The notes below the pieces were generated by a model. It was not told the DNA's origin. It did no database searches and worked only from the letters and a program-made list of their open reading frames with translations. A stretch of 64,000 nucleotides of DNA, from assembly GCF_002811875.1 (NCBI RefSeq), contig NZ_NPDZ01000013.1, positions 1 through 64,000 of the forward strand. Reading direction: 5' to 3'. Shown one piece after another: positions 26,394 through 36,429 of this stretch (positions are counted from its first letter, which is position 1; every line of letters starts with the position of its first letter). The DNA is from Leptospira perolatii (GTDB taxonomy: Bacteria; Spirochaetota; Leptospiria; Leptospirales; Leptospiraceae). Made by a program: the position numbers and the translations under genes.

Positions 26394-27320
26394 ATGTTCT
26401 ACATTACCCTGGTTTTCATTGCGGTGATCTATGTCATACGCAAAACTTTTATTATCGTGCCCCAAAACTACAGCTATGTTGTAGAAAGACTCGGGGTATT
26501 TCGAGGGGCTCTCAATGCAGGATTTCATTTCCTGATTCCACTCATCGATAGAGTTCGGTACAGACAAAATCTGAAAGAAATTGCGATAGATATTCCGCCT
26601 CAAACTTGTATTACAAAAGATAACGTTTCCATCCTAGTGGACGGAGTACTTTACCTGAGAGTCGTGGATCCTTACAAGGCGTCTTACGAAATCGAAAACT
26701 TTCAAAATGCCACCATTCAGCTGGCTCAAACCACTCTTCGTTCCGAAATCGGTAAACTGGTGTTAGATCATACCTTTTCAGAAAGAGACGATATCAACGC
26801 AAACGTGGTCAGAGGTTTGGACGAAGCTACGGATCCTTGGGGAATCAAGGTTACTAGATACGAGATCAAAAACATTTCTCCTCCAAAGGAAATCCTCCAC
26901 GAGATGGAAGAGCAGGTCAAAGCAGAAAGAGTGAAAAGAGCAGAGATCACTATCTCCGAAGGCGAAAAGCTAGCTCGGATCAACAGATCCATGGGAGAAA
27001 GACAAGAAGCGATCAATTTCTCGGAAGGCGAGAAAATGAAAAAGGTAAACGAAGCCGCTGGTAAGGCTCGTGAGATCGAATTGATCGCAGGAGCAAAATC
27101 CAAAGGGATTCAAATGATCGCGGATTCTATCCTGCTCGATGGTGGATCCGAAGCGGTAAACTTACAGATCACGGAAGAGTATCTTACAGGACTTGGAGAA
27201 ATACTAGGGAAGGCAAAAACGACCGTACTTCCGACCGAGATCGCTGGAATCGTAAGTTTCTTTGAAGGATTTTCTAAAGTTACAAACAAACTGCCGGATC
27301 TAGGGTCCAGCCAGGAATAA
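26394..27320 (+). CDS. SPFH/band-7 (stomatin/QmcA-like) membrane protein 1
   Basis: A 308-residue protein: one N-terminal membrane helix (MFYITLVFIAVIYVIRKTFI), then an SPFH domain (VVERLGVFRGALNAGFHFLIP, DIPPQTCITKDNVSILVDG, EIGKLVLDHTFSERDDIN) and a charged coiled coil (KAERVKRAEITISEGEKLARI). AGGAGG lies at a good distance upstream of ATG. Such proteins form ring-like oligomers in detergent-resistant membrane areas and often protect or control FtsH-type proteases. It is paralogous to the next gene and probably forms mixed oligomers with it and NfeD. Confidence 0.92.
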   Translation: MFYITLVFIAVIYVIRKTFIIVPQNYSYVVERLGVFRGALNAGFHFLIPLIDRVRYRQNLKEIAIDIPPQTCITKDNVSILVDGVLYLRVVDPYKASYEIENFQNATIQLAQTTLRSEIGKLVLDHTFSERDDINANVVRGLDEATDPWGIKVTRYEIKNISPPKEILHEMEEQVKAERVKRAEITISEGEKLARINRSMGERQEAINFSEGEKMKKVNEAAGKAREIELIAGAKSKGIQMIADSILLDGGSEAVNLQITEEYLTGLGEILGKAKTTVLPTEIAGIVSFFEGFSKVTNKLPDLGSSQE

Positions 27321-27330
27321 GGAGATCAAT

Positions 27331-28263
27331 ATGGATACATTTCAGGCATACTTTCTCGGAATTTTCTGGACACTCTTCTTTTTGTATCTAGCTTACAAAA
27401 TCTATCGATCGATCCGAATCGTTTCGGCTCAAGAGTGCATTATCGTAGAACGATTGGGAAGATACAGCAGAACTCTTCACGCTGGTTTTCATATTCTGAT
27501 TCCATTCATCGATGAGGACTCTTATTATCACACGTTAAAAGAACAAGCGATTGATGTTCCTCCCCAGACTTGTATCACAAAGGATAACGTGAAAGTGGAC
27601 ATGGATGGGATTCTGTATCTGAGAGTATTGGATCCGCAGAAAGCAAGTTATGGAATCGACGACTACCGATTTGCGGTCACTCAGCTTGTGCAGACTACGA
27701 TGAGAGCGATTATCGGAACCATGGACATGGATACAACTTTCGAAACCAGAGAAGCGATCAACAGCAAGATTCTGGAAGTGTTGGACCAAGCAGCAGAACC
27801 TTGGGGAGTCAGAGTCAATCGCTACGAAATCGTAAACATCTCTCCTCCCAAATCAGTCATCGAGGCGATGGAAAAGGAGAAGAAAGCCCAAATCACCAAA
27901 AAGGCTCAAATCTCCTTGTCCGAAGGAGATCGAGACTCCAGGATCAATCGTTCTCTTGGTGTGAAGGAAGAGGCGATCAACAAATCCGAAGGGGAAAAGC
28001 AAAAGCGGATCAACGAGGCGGAAGGTATGGCCACTGAGATCGAATCCATCGCAACCGCGACAGCAAAAGGAATCGAGCTGATCGCTGCTTCTATCAAGAC
28101 CAAAGGCGGAAAGGACGCGGTAAAACTAAGAATCGCGCAAAGATTTATCAAGGAAGTGGAAAAACTCGGACAGGAAGGAACCGAGTTGGTACTCCCCCTC
28201 AATCTCTCCAATTTCAAATCAGTAATGAAGTCAGTTCTTGGTTCGGACGGAAAAGCTTCTTAA
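27331..28263 (+). CDS. SPFH/band-7 (stomatin/QmcA-like) membrane protein 2
   Basis: A 310-residue paralogue of the preceding gene, 10 bases downstream, with AAGGAGA before ATG. It has an N-terminal helix (AYFLGIFWTLFFLYLAYKIY), an SPFH domain (IIVERLGRYSRTLHAGFHILIP, DVPPQTCITKDNVKVDMDGIL) and a coiled coil with KAQITKKAQISLSEGDRDS. The two share the GFHxLIP and PPQTCITKDNV blocks, so they arose by tandem duplication. Together with nfeD they form a three-gene membrane operon convergent with fliN. Confidence 0.92.
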   Translation: MDTFQAYFLGIFWTLFFLYLAYKIYRSIRIVSAQECIIVERLGRYSRTLHAGFHILIPFIDEDSYYHTLKEQAIDVPPQTCITKDNVKVDMDGILYLRVLDPQKASYGIDDYRFAVTQLVQTTMRAIIGTMDMDTTFETREAINSKILEVLDQAAEPWGVRVNRYEIVNISPPKSVIEAMEKEKKAQITKKAQISLSEGDRDSRINRSLGVKEEAINKSEGEKQKRINEAEGMATEIESIATATAKGIELIAASIKTKGGKDAVKLRIAQRFIKEVEKLGQEGTELVLPLNLSNFKSVMKSVLGSDGKAS

Positions 28264-28302
28264 GGATTTTCTAATTTTTGCAGAGGCAAAAAACAAATAG
28301 TT

Positions 28303-28337
28303 CGAAGGTGGATCCTAATTTGGATCCACCGGACTTC
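28303..28337. terminator. Hairpin between the SPFH operon and fliN
   Basis: GGTGGATCC, a six-base loop TAATTT, and GGATCCACC form a perfect 9-base stem, extended on the outside by CGAAG and CTTCG. It lies between two convergent genes (stops at 28263 and 28347). No long T tract follows on either strand, so termination is likely but not certain. Confidence 0.6.
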
Positions 28338-28346
28338 GCTCGGTTC

Positions 28347-28886
28347 TTACATCATCATTCTGCGATCCGGATCCAAGATCTCTGTGATCTTGATTCCGTA
28401 GTAATCATCTAACAGTACGAGTCTTCCCTTTCCTACGAGCTTTCCATTCGCAAGGATATCTAGTTCCTCTCCGACCGCGTTATCCAGCTCCACCACAGCA
28501 CCTTCGCTCAATGCCAGTACATCTTTAATAAACATATTGGTGCGACCCAGTTCAACTGTGAGCGCGATATGTACATCTAATAATAAATTTAAGTTCGCTG
28601 TATTCGAAGAAACAGAAGCGGATCTCTGTGCTTGCTTCGGCGGAGCAGGTGTACTCGAAGGTCCCAAAGCAGCCGCGATATCCGCAAACGAAGGAGCTCC
28701 TCCCCCTCCACCGCCGCCACCGGCAGAGCCACCTCCACCACCGGCGTCTCCCAAAAGAGAGTCCAATTCTCCACTCAGATTAAAATCGGCGCCACCGCCT
28801 CCACCGCCGCCACCTCCCGGACTTGGGGGTGCGGAACCTGTGAGTAGCGCGTCTATATCTTCTTGGGAGAGAGATCCTTCACCCAT
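28347..28886 (-). CDS. fliN: FliN, flagellar motor switch protein with FliM-type CheY-binding peptide and glycine-rich linker
   Basis: A 179-residue protein. The last 85 residues are a SpoA domain (LNLLLDVHIALTVELGRTNMFIKDVL, LILANGKLVGKGRLVLLDD-like), the FliN core of the C ring. The first 16 residues, MGEGSLSQEDIDALLTG, are nearly the same as the CheY-P peptide of FliM. Between them is a flexible linker with two runs of 8-9 glycines and alanine-proline segments. FliN alone usually lacks this peptide, so this is a FliY-like arrangement without the CheC phosphatase domain. It is encoded alone, convergent with the SPFH genes. Confidence 0.93.
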   Translation of the reverse strand: MGEGSLSQEDIDALLTGSAPPSPGGGGGGGGGADFNLSGELDSLLGDAGGGGGSAGGGGGGGGAPSFADIAAALGPSSTPAPPKQAQRSASVSSNTANLNLLLDVHIALTVELGRTNMFIKDVLALSEGAVVELDNAVGEELDILANGKLVGKGRLVLLDDYYGIKITEILDPDRRMMM

Positions 28887-28961
28887 AAGGGTTGCCTCCT
28901 TTTAGGCCTTTCTAAATTCTTCGACAGGACCGACAGATATTACAAGAGAAATTCTTTTCGT

Positions 28962-30257
28962 ATGAAACCAGAAGATTGGAACCCACCCTCCAGGCCCTCC
29001 CCATCCAGCACCCTAGATTTTAGATCTGCTAAAGAATTGCTAACCTCGGAATTGCTCTCCACAGGAGCTTCTGATTCGGAAATACCTAGCTTTGGCCCGG
29101 ATAAGAAGGACCTAAAGATAGAATTCCCCTGCCCTGTTCTAGAAAAGTCCCAACTTTTGGACTGCATGCAAATCGTGAAAAATCACGTAGAAAACCTGCG
29201 GGTACATACTTTTGAACCCGGCTATTACTGTCTCCAGGCTTTAAACGAAAATCTGTTCGAGACAAAAAACCTTCTAGATAATGCCAAATTCAGATTTTAT
29301 CAAGGTAGGACCCAAAACCGAGTAGAGATCACGAAAAGAGGAGATTTCACTAGAGAAGAAATCTTTGCCGCAATCGATCTGTTTCGCTTCTTGAGACAAT
29401 CTAGAAAGGAATCCATCCAGAATCCAAAAGATCTGCTGATCCGACTCGGAATCGAAGTCTATGATCCCGAAGAAGCAAAGCAAAAAGGAGATTGGTTTAC
29501 CTTCGATGCAATCGCAGGATACGAAGAAGTAAAAAGGCAGATTTTAGAATCCATTATCCTTCCTTTAAAATCTCCAGGAACATTCGAAGAAGTTGCAAAG
29601 ATGACCCGAAAGTTTCCTGGCAGAACCAAGCCCAGAGCGGTCTTGCTCGAAGGAGAGCCGGGCGTGGGAAAGACTACAATGGCAAAAGTAGTATCCTGTA
29701 TGACTGGAATCCCCCTCATTTACGTACCAGTGGAATCCATTCTGAGCAAATACTACGGAGAAAGCGCGCAAAACATGGCTTATGTGTTCGATGCAGCATC
29801 TCTATTCCCTTCTTGCTTACTTTTTTTGGACGAAATAGATTCCTTAGCAGGCTCTAGAGACGACGGATTGTTCGAAGCAACTAGAAACATACTTTCTGTT
29901 TTACTCCGAAAACTGGACGGATTCGAAGGAGGCCAAAAATCAATTACCCTAGGGGCTACCAACAGAAAACAGGATCTGGATAGAGCCTTGGTCTCACGCT
30001 TTGATCGATCCGTGTATTTTCCGTTACCGAATTTGGAAGAAAGGGCCGCAATATTAGGAAACTACGCTTTACATTTGTCGCTAAATGAAAGGACTGAAAT
30101 CGCAAAGAGGTTGGAGGGCAAATCCGGTCGAGATTTGAGAGACTATTGCGATTTTACGGAACGCAGATGGGCCGCCAATTTGATCGAAAAAGGATTGAGT
30201 CCGCTTCCCCCACCGTATGAACTGTACTTAGAAACCAGTGGAAAACACGGAAAATAA
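28962..30257 (+). CDS. AAA+ ATPase of the 26S-proteasome/FtsH-like classical clade
   Basis: A 431-residue protein from the ATG of MKPEDWNPPSRPSPSS; the upstream frame overlaps fliN and is discarded. The single ATPase module (residues about 190-400) has Walker A GEPGVGKTTMAKVV, Walker B SCLLFLDEIDSLAG and arginine-finger region ALVSRFDRSVYFPLPN. The pore-loop area YGESAQNM is typical of classical AAA proteins (FtsH, proteasomal, spastin-like). The first 190 residues are of unknown fold. There is no membrane segment or protease domain. It lies between divergent fliN and the probable fcpB; any link to motility is guesswork. Confidence 0.85.
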   Translation: MKPEDWNPPSRPSPSSTLDFRSAKELLTSELLSTGASDSEIPSFGPDKKDLKIEFPCPVLEKSQLLDCMQIVKNHVENLRVHTFEPGYYCLQALNENLFETKNLLDNAKFRFYQGRTQNRVEITKRGDFTREEIFAAIDLFRFLRQSRKESIQNPKDLLIRLGIEVYDPEEAKQKGDWFTFDAIAGYEEVKRQILESIILPLKSPGTFEEVAKMTRKFPGRTKPRAVLLEGEPGVGKTTMAKVVSCMTGIPLIYVPVESILSKYYGESAQNMAYVFDAASLFPSCLLFLDEIDSLAGSRDDGLFEATRNILSVLLRKLDGFEGGQKSITLGATNRKQDLDRALVSRFDRSVYFPLPNLEERAAILGNYALHLSLNERTEIAKRLEGKSGRDLRDYCDFTERRWAANLIEKGLSPLPPPYELYLETSGKHGK

Positions 30258-30402
30258 ACCGGAATTTCCTTGGGTTTCAGACTAAAAATCTGAAGCTGAC
30301 CATTTAATTTTGAAAAGTATTTCACCGATATTTAAGACAGGATTTTTTCGGATAAAACCGAATCTTTCTAATACCGCTTTAAAGACCAAGGAATAGGGGA
30401 CG

Positions 30403-31227
30403 ATGAAAAGCAAATTCGTGTTTTGCCTAGCCATTTTGGCGATAAGTGGCCTGGTCCATGCACAGGACCAACAAACCAAAGGCCAGAAAAGAGAAGACCT
30501 TCAAGCTGGAACAGCGATCCTAGAGACGGAAAAAGGTTTAGATGAAAGAGTATTTGAACTGAATCAAAGACTCACTAGACATACTGTACTCATGAAAATG
30601 AAGGTGAGAATCCTTCCTTTCCGCACAGTTCTTTTTAAAGGAAAGGGAACCGCGGACGAATGTGTAGCAGCAGTGAACCAGGAAGATCCTGCAAATAACT
30701 GCATCCGCGTTGAAGTTTACGACTTTATCCGAGATGAGGAAAGAGGACAAGGTAGGCTCGTGCAAGGTGGTCTAGCGAAATACATGGAATTGTATTTTGA
30801 AGGCGCAAACTCAAACGATCCGGATCCTCGTATGGAGCCTCCTCGTAATATTTCGAAAATCATCAGCAGAGTTTATAAGAATAACTACATGATCGAGGAC
30901 AAGGCGGTTTCCGATGTCATCGACAGAGGACCAAATTCGCAACCTGCTCACAATGATAAGATAGAGCTGTACTACCAAAGAAACGGTTATCCGGAATTCG
31001 GACGTTCTGAAACTCCAGGTGAAAAAGGAGTTGGTAAGTACATTCTGGCGAGCATGGAAAATACTAAGACCCACACCACCAGAAATCAGTTCAAAAAGAA
31101 TTTCTATATCAAACATCTGGACGCCTTTGATCGCCTTTTCACCAAGATCTTTGATTATAATGATCAGTTGGGGAATGACAACTATAAGGAAAACGTAGAA
31201 GTTCTAAAAGAATCTCTGCATTACTAA
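30403..31227 (+). CDS. fcpB: Exported protein, probable FcpB-type endoflagellar sheath protein
   Basis: A 274-residue protein with signal peptide MKSKFVFCLAILAISGLVHA. The mature part starts helical (AILETEKGLDERVFELNQRL) and continues mixed (MKMKVRILPFRTVLFKG, VEVYDFIRDEERGQGRLVQGG, YIKHLDAFDRLFTKIF). Leptospiral FcpB is an exported protein of this size that coats the curved flagellar filament with FcpA. I recall that in L. interrogans fcpB lies a dozen genes beyond fliM; the order fliM, argH, fliN, AAA+ ATPase, this gene fits. The call rests on that memory and on size, not on a motif. ATAGGGG precedes ATG. Confidence 0.6.
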   Translation: MKSKFVFCLAILAISGLVHAQDQQTKGQKREDLQAGTAILETEKGLDERVFELNQRLTRHTVLMKMKVRILPFRTVLFKGKGTADECVAAVNQEDPANNCIRVEVYDFIRDEERGQGRLVQGGLAKYMELYFEGANSNDPDPRMEPPRNISKIISRVYKNNYMIEDKAVSDVIDRGPNSQPAHNDKIELYYQRNGYPEFGRSETPGEKGVGKYILASMENTKTHTTRNQFKKNFYIKHLDAFDRLFTKIFDYNDQLGNDNYKENVEVLKESLHY

Positions 31228-31791
31228 GTGCGGTATATTCTCCCCTGTTTTTCGTGCCAAACACCTCTCCGACTTCCTCTGGATCTCGGAAAGGTGCAGG
31301 TACGATGTCCTCGTTGTAATTACTCCTTTCTTTTCGATCCCTCTGATTTGTCTGCATACCAGGGCGGAGCTTTAGAATCTGAAAATTCAGACCAAGAGCC
31401 GGAGCATAACCGATCTCTCAAAGGATTTTCACTTTTTCTACGTAAACATTTTGAAAATCTAAGAGACCGTTTCCGAAAGAAGAATACGGAATCTACTCCA
31501 GACCACCAGTTTCAATGGGAAAATCCGTTTCGCACAATTCGAAATGGAGGACACCAAGCCCCGACTTTTAGTTCCAAATATAGAGAGTTCAGTAAAAGGC
31601 TCGCTCGTAATATTTTAATAGCCTTCGTACTCATCGGAATTATCCGCACCTGTTTTTTTCCTGCAGGAAAAGAATCTGAAAAAGTCAGAATCGAATGGGA
31701 AGAAGCACCTCCTGATCAGCAGCAAGTTCCTCAGGAACCTCCTCCTAATCCACCTTCGGATTCCGAAGAAGAACCTCAGTACCAAATCTAA
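31228..31791 (+). CDS. Zinc-ribbon membrane protein of unknown function
   Basis: A 187-residue protein starting at GTG directly after the previous TAA. The N-terminal zinc ribbon has CFSCQTPLRLPLDLGKVQVRC-type CxxC...CPRC pairs (Cys7, Cys10, Cys27, Cys30), like the MJ0042/FYDLN group. A linker rich in charged residues leads to one membrane helix (RLARNILIAFVLIGIIRTCFF) and a proline-rich outer tail (QVPQEPPPNPPSDSEEEP). The topology suggests a cytoplasmic zinc finger and periplasmic tail. It overlaps rsmE by one base and probably belongs to the fcpB operon. Confidence 0.75.
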   Translation: MRYILPCFSCQTPLRLPLDLGKVQVRCPRCNYSFLFDPSDLSAYQGGALESENSDQEPEHNRSLKGFSLFLRKHFENLRDRFRKKNTESTPDHQFQWENPFRTIRNGGHQAPTFSSKYREFSKRLARNILIAFVLIGIIRTCFFPAGKESEKVRIEWEEAPPDQQQVPQEPPPNPPSDSEEEPQYQI

Positions 31792-32567
31792 TGAATTTGC
31801 TTCTTCTATCAAATGAAGACGCGATCTCGAATACTGCGAACAAGTTCGAACTGAAAAGTCCTAGAGTCGTTCAACATATTCAAAAAATCTTAAAAAAGAA
31901 TCCGGGGGATAGGTTAAAAACTGCCCTAGCAAACAGATCGATCGGGATTTTTAGAATCGAAAAAATGGACGAAACCTCCATTGTAGGAACTTACAGACCC
32001 TTGTTAGTTCCGAGTAGAAGGTCGCCGAAACTGATTCTATGGTCTGCGATCCAGAGACCACCTACTGTAGAGAAATTGTTGCAGCTTTCCGGGACCTGGG
32101 GAGTGCACGAACTGGAATTTTTTGCCACGGATCTTTCCAGAAAGGAGTATTTCACCTCCCCGATATGGAAATCCGAAGTAATTCGATCGGAACTTAGAAT
32201 CGGAATGGAACAAGGCTGGAATGCGTACGACCCAGTAGTGAAATTGAATTTTAGTTCGGCCGGAAATCATCTCAGCCCAAAACTACAAACTAAATCTTTG
32301 CTAGATCGAATTCTAGAAAAAAACAAAAACATGTACTACTTGGACAGAAAGGGTTCCGATTTATCTGTCTACTTCAGCTCCAATCCTGGATTTCTTTCTG
32401 ATTCCGTATTTTTACTCGGACCCGAACCCGGGTGGTCCAAGAGAGAAAAAAAGATATTATCCGAAGCTGGATGCAAACCGGTGAAAGTTTCTAGCAAAGT
32501 TCTCAGGACGGAGCAGGCTCTGGCTTTCTTGTTGTCCCGATGGGAAGAAATACTTGCACGAAAATAA
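31791..32567 (+). CDS. rsmE: RsmE, 16S rRNA (uracil-1498-N3)-methyltransferase
   Basis: A 258-residue protein with the RsmE pattern. The N-terminal PUA-like part is divergent (HIQKILKKNPGDRLKTAL); LILWSAIQRPPTVEKLLQLSGTWGVHELEFF corresponds to the K...(D)xxIQKxTELGV region; the knotted SPOUT end reads LLGPEPGWSKREKKILSEAG and KVLRTEQALAFLLSRW. The usual GPEGG is GPEPG here. It methylates U1498 of 16S rRNA using SAM. The ATG overlaps the preceding stop by one base. Confidence 0.85.
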   Translation: MNLLLLSNEDAISNTANKFELKSPRVVQHIQKILKKNPGDRLKTALANRSIGIFRIEKMDETSIVGTYRPLLVPSRRSPKLILWSAIQRPPTVEKLLQLSGTWGVHELEFFATDLSRKEYFTSPIWKSEVIRSELRIGMEQGWNAYDPVVKLNFSSAGNHLSPKLQTKSLLDRILEKNKNMYYLDRKGSDLSVYFSSNPGFLSDSVFLLGPEPGWSKREKKILSEAGCKPVKVSSKVLRTEQALAFLLSRWEEILARK

Positions 32568-32578
32568 ATTCCAAGTCC

Positions 32579-32609
32579 AAAAAGAACCATTCCCGAACAG
32601 AACGGTTCT
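32579..32609 (-). terminator. Probable terminator of the outer-membrane protein gene
   Basis: On the reverse strand AGAACC, a 15-base loop, and GGTTCT followed by five T lie 11 bases past the stop at 32620. The stem is only six bases, so it is weak. It separates convergent rsmE and the outer-membrane protein gene. Confidence 0.5.
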
Positions 32610-32619
32610 ATCGAATTCC

Positions 32620-34317
<1,698 letters not shown>

Positions 34318-34462
34318 GAACCTGACCTAATGATGAATTCGAACTAAATCGTATCCTAAAAAAGATCTAGAAATGCGTATCCATAATATCGTAACGAACT
34401 GCCAAATTCTGAATATTCTGTCACACATTCCATGACCTAAACCCGTGATTTTACGAAGCCAC

Positions 34463-34528
34463 AACAGTTTTAGGAAATTAATTTCTATTAGAAGAACTGA
34501 ATTTCAATTCAACCAACTGTTTTTTTTC
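34463..34528 (+). terminator. Terminator-like element in the metX upstream region
   Basis: AACAGTT and AACTGTT pair over a 45-base interval that itself contains the perfect palindrome GAAATTAATTTC, and the second arm runs into eight T. It lies 59 bases upstream of the metX start, inside a 269-base AT-rich interval with no gene. It may be an attenuator for metX or a stray terminator; I do not recognise a known riboswitch here. Confidence 0.4.
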
Positions 34529-34586
34529 TTCGTATCCGCTATATCAAATTATTTATTTATTTTAGCGTATTTTTATTGATTATTTT

Positions 34587-35738
34587 TTGAGCATATCTAC
34601 TAAATTGACAAAAGTAGAACCAAACATTTTGCGAAACAAAGGCGTGACTTCGAATCTAGGAATTGTAAAAACCCAATCGATTACTCTGCCAGACCTGCGC
34701 CTGGACAACGGATCACTTCTTTCTCCACTTATCTTAGCCTATGAAACGTATGGTAAGCTGAACGAACAAAAAGATAACGCAATCTTAGTTTGCCATGCAC
34801 TCTCCGGAGATGCGCACGCAGCCGGCTACCATAGTCGGGAAGACAAAAGACCCGGCTGGTGGGATGAATATATAGGTCCGGGAAAAGCCTTCGATACCGA
34901 AAAGTTCTTTGTGATCTCTTCCAATGTGATTGGGGGATGCAAAGGTTCTTCCGGTCCACTTACAATCAATCCGGTCAGCGGCAGACAATACGGGTCTAGC
35001 TTTCCGTTCGTTTCTATTTCGGACATGGTCAAGGCTCAGAAACTGCTCGTAGAAAGTTTTGGAATCGAAGTCCTGCATTGTGTGGCGGGAGGTTCGATGG
35101 GCGGGATGCAAGCGCTTCAATGGAGTATTTCCTACCCTGAGTCGCTCACGAATTGCATTATTCTAGCGTCTGCGCCTGAACACTCAGCGATGCAGATCGC
35201 ATTCAACGAAGTGGGCAGACAAGCTATCTTGGCGGATCCGAATTGGAACGAAGGTCTTTATGACGAAAATGCTCCTCGCAAAGGATTGGCACTCGCTCGA
35301 ATGGTAGGACATATCACCTATCTTTCGGACGATAAAATGAGGGAGAAATTCGGCAGAAATCCTCCAAGCGGTAACCTTTTGAATTCTGATTTTGCAGTAG
35401 GAAGTTATCTGATCTACCAGGGTGAAAGTTTTGTCGACCGATTCGACGCGAATTCTTATATTTACGTAACGAAAGCCTTGGACCATTTTAGTTTAGGTAA
35501 AGGAAAAGAACTGACCGCAGCGCTTAGACCCGCAAGATGCAAATTTCTAGTCATTTCTTATAGTTCAGACTGGCTTTATCCGCCGGCTCAATCTAGGGAA
35601 ATCGTAAAAAGCCTAGAAGCGTCCGATAAACGAGTGTTTTACGTAGAGTTGCAATCCAAAGAGGGACACGACAGTTTCCTTCTGCCGAACTCAAAGCAAT
35701 CTGATGTGATCGCCGGATTCTTAGATCACGCCAATTAA
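34587..35738 (+). CDS. metX: MetX, homoserine O-acetyltransferase
   Basis: A 383-residue alpha/beta hydrolase. The nucleophile elbow [12 protein letters not shown], the acid in [14 protein letters not shown] and the histidine in EGHDSFLLP form the triad. [33 protein letters not shown] is the family's N-terminal signature. It activates homoserine with acetyl-CoA for direct sulfhydrylation to methionine, the leptospiral route. The start is uncertain: TTG at 34587 gives the full frame, a second TTG is at 34605, and neither has a clear Shine-Dalgarno. metW follows after 25 bases, the usual pair. Confidence 0.93.
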   Translation: MSISTKLTKVEPNILRNKGVTSNLGIVKTQSITLPDLRLDNGSLLSPLILAYETYGKLNEQKDNAILVCHALSGDAHAAGYHSREDKRPGWWDEYIGPGKAFDTEKFFVISSNVIGGCKGSSGPLTINPVSGRQYGSSFPFVSISDMVKAQKLLVESFGIEVLHCVAGGSMGGMQALQWSISYPESLTNCIILASAPEHSAMQIAFNEVGRQAILADPNWNEGLYDENAPRKGLALARMVGHITYLSDDKMREKFGRNPPSGNLLNSDFAVGSYLIYQGESFVDRFDANSYIYVTKALDHFSLGKGKELTAALRPARCKFLVISYSSDWLYPPAQSREIVKSLEASDKRVFYVELQSKEGHDSFLLPNSKQSDVIAGFLDHAN

Positions 35739-35763
35739 TTTAGAAAAATATATATTACAAAAA

Positions 35764-36372
35764 ATGAAAGGCATCTCCGATTCCGAATCCAAAATCATCC
35801 AAAGACCGGATTTCGATTATATCCTCTCCGTAATTCCTTCTGGGGCTCGAGTCTTGGACCTTGGTTGCGGAAACGGTGATCTTCTGTACTTACTGAAGCA
35901 AAAAGGGATCTGGGGACAAGGAATCGAAAAGGATGAGGATGCAATCGTAGAATGTATCAAAAAGGGTGTCTATGTACACCACGGGGATATTGACGAAGGC
36001 TTGGAACACCACGAGGATAAAAAGTTCGATTGCGTCATCCTAAATCAAACCATACAAGAAACCAGGCATCCAGGTAAGATCATAAAAGAATGCCTAAGGA
36101 TCGGAAAAAGAGTAATTGTAGTATTTCCGAATTTTGGATACTGGGAAGTTCGATTTAAGATCTTATTCCAAGGAAAGACTCCTGTAACTGATTTACTCCC
36201 CTATCGTTGGTTTGATACTCCGAACCTGCACTTTCTATCCGTACTTGATTTTATAGAATTTTGTCAGATCCAAAAATTTACGATCGAAGATCGGGCGTTT
36301 TTTAGAGATCTTATGCAAATCAAATTCCAGCCCAACTTTTTTGCAAAGTTGGCTTTGTTTCAAATTCGATAA
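35764..36372 (+). CDS. metW: MetW, methionine biosynthesis methyltransferase-like protein
   Basis: A 202-residue protein of normal MetW length. The SAM-binding motif is RVLDLGCGNGDLLYLL; GIEKDEDAIVECIKKGVYV and FDCVILNQTIQETRHP follow, and PYRWFDTPNLHFLSVLDFIEFC is the family's C-terminal hallmark. MetW works with MetX in many bacteria and is needed for O-acetylhomoserine formation, though its exact reaction is debated. The partnership with metX immediately upstream confirms the call. Confidence 0.95.
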   Translation: MKGISDSESKIIQRPDFDYILSVIPSGARVLDLGCGNGDLLYLLKQKGIWGQGIEKDEDAIVECIKKGVYVHHGDIDEGLEHHEDKKFDCVILNQTIQETRHPGKIIKECLRIGKRVIVVFPNFGYWEVRFKILFQGKTPVTDLLPYRWFDTPNLHFLSVLDFIEFCQIQKFTIEDRAFFRDLMQIKFQPNFFAKLALFQIR

Positions 36373-36429
36373 ACATACACCGGATTCCGAATCAATCCTT
36401 CTAGTTTCTATACTCTGGTTGTCCTTCGC

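Noticed and set aside
28537..28905. Proline-rich forward frame opposite fliN
   Set aside because: The poly-proline runs are only the reverse complement of the glycine codons of the FliN linker.
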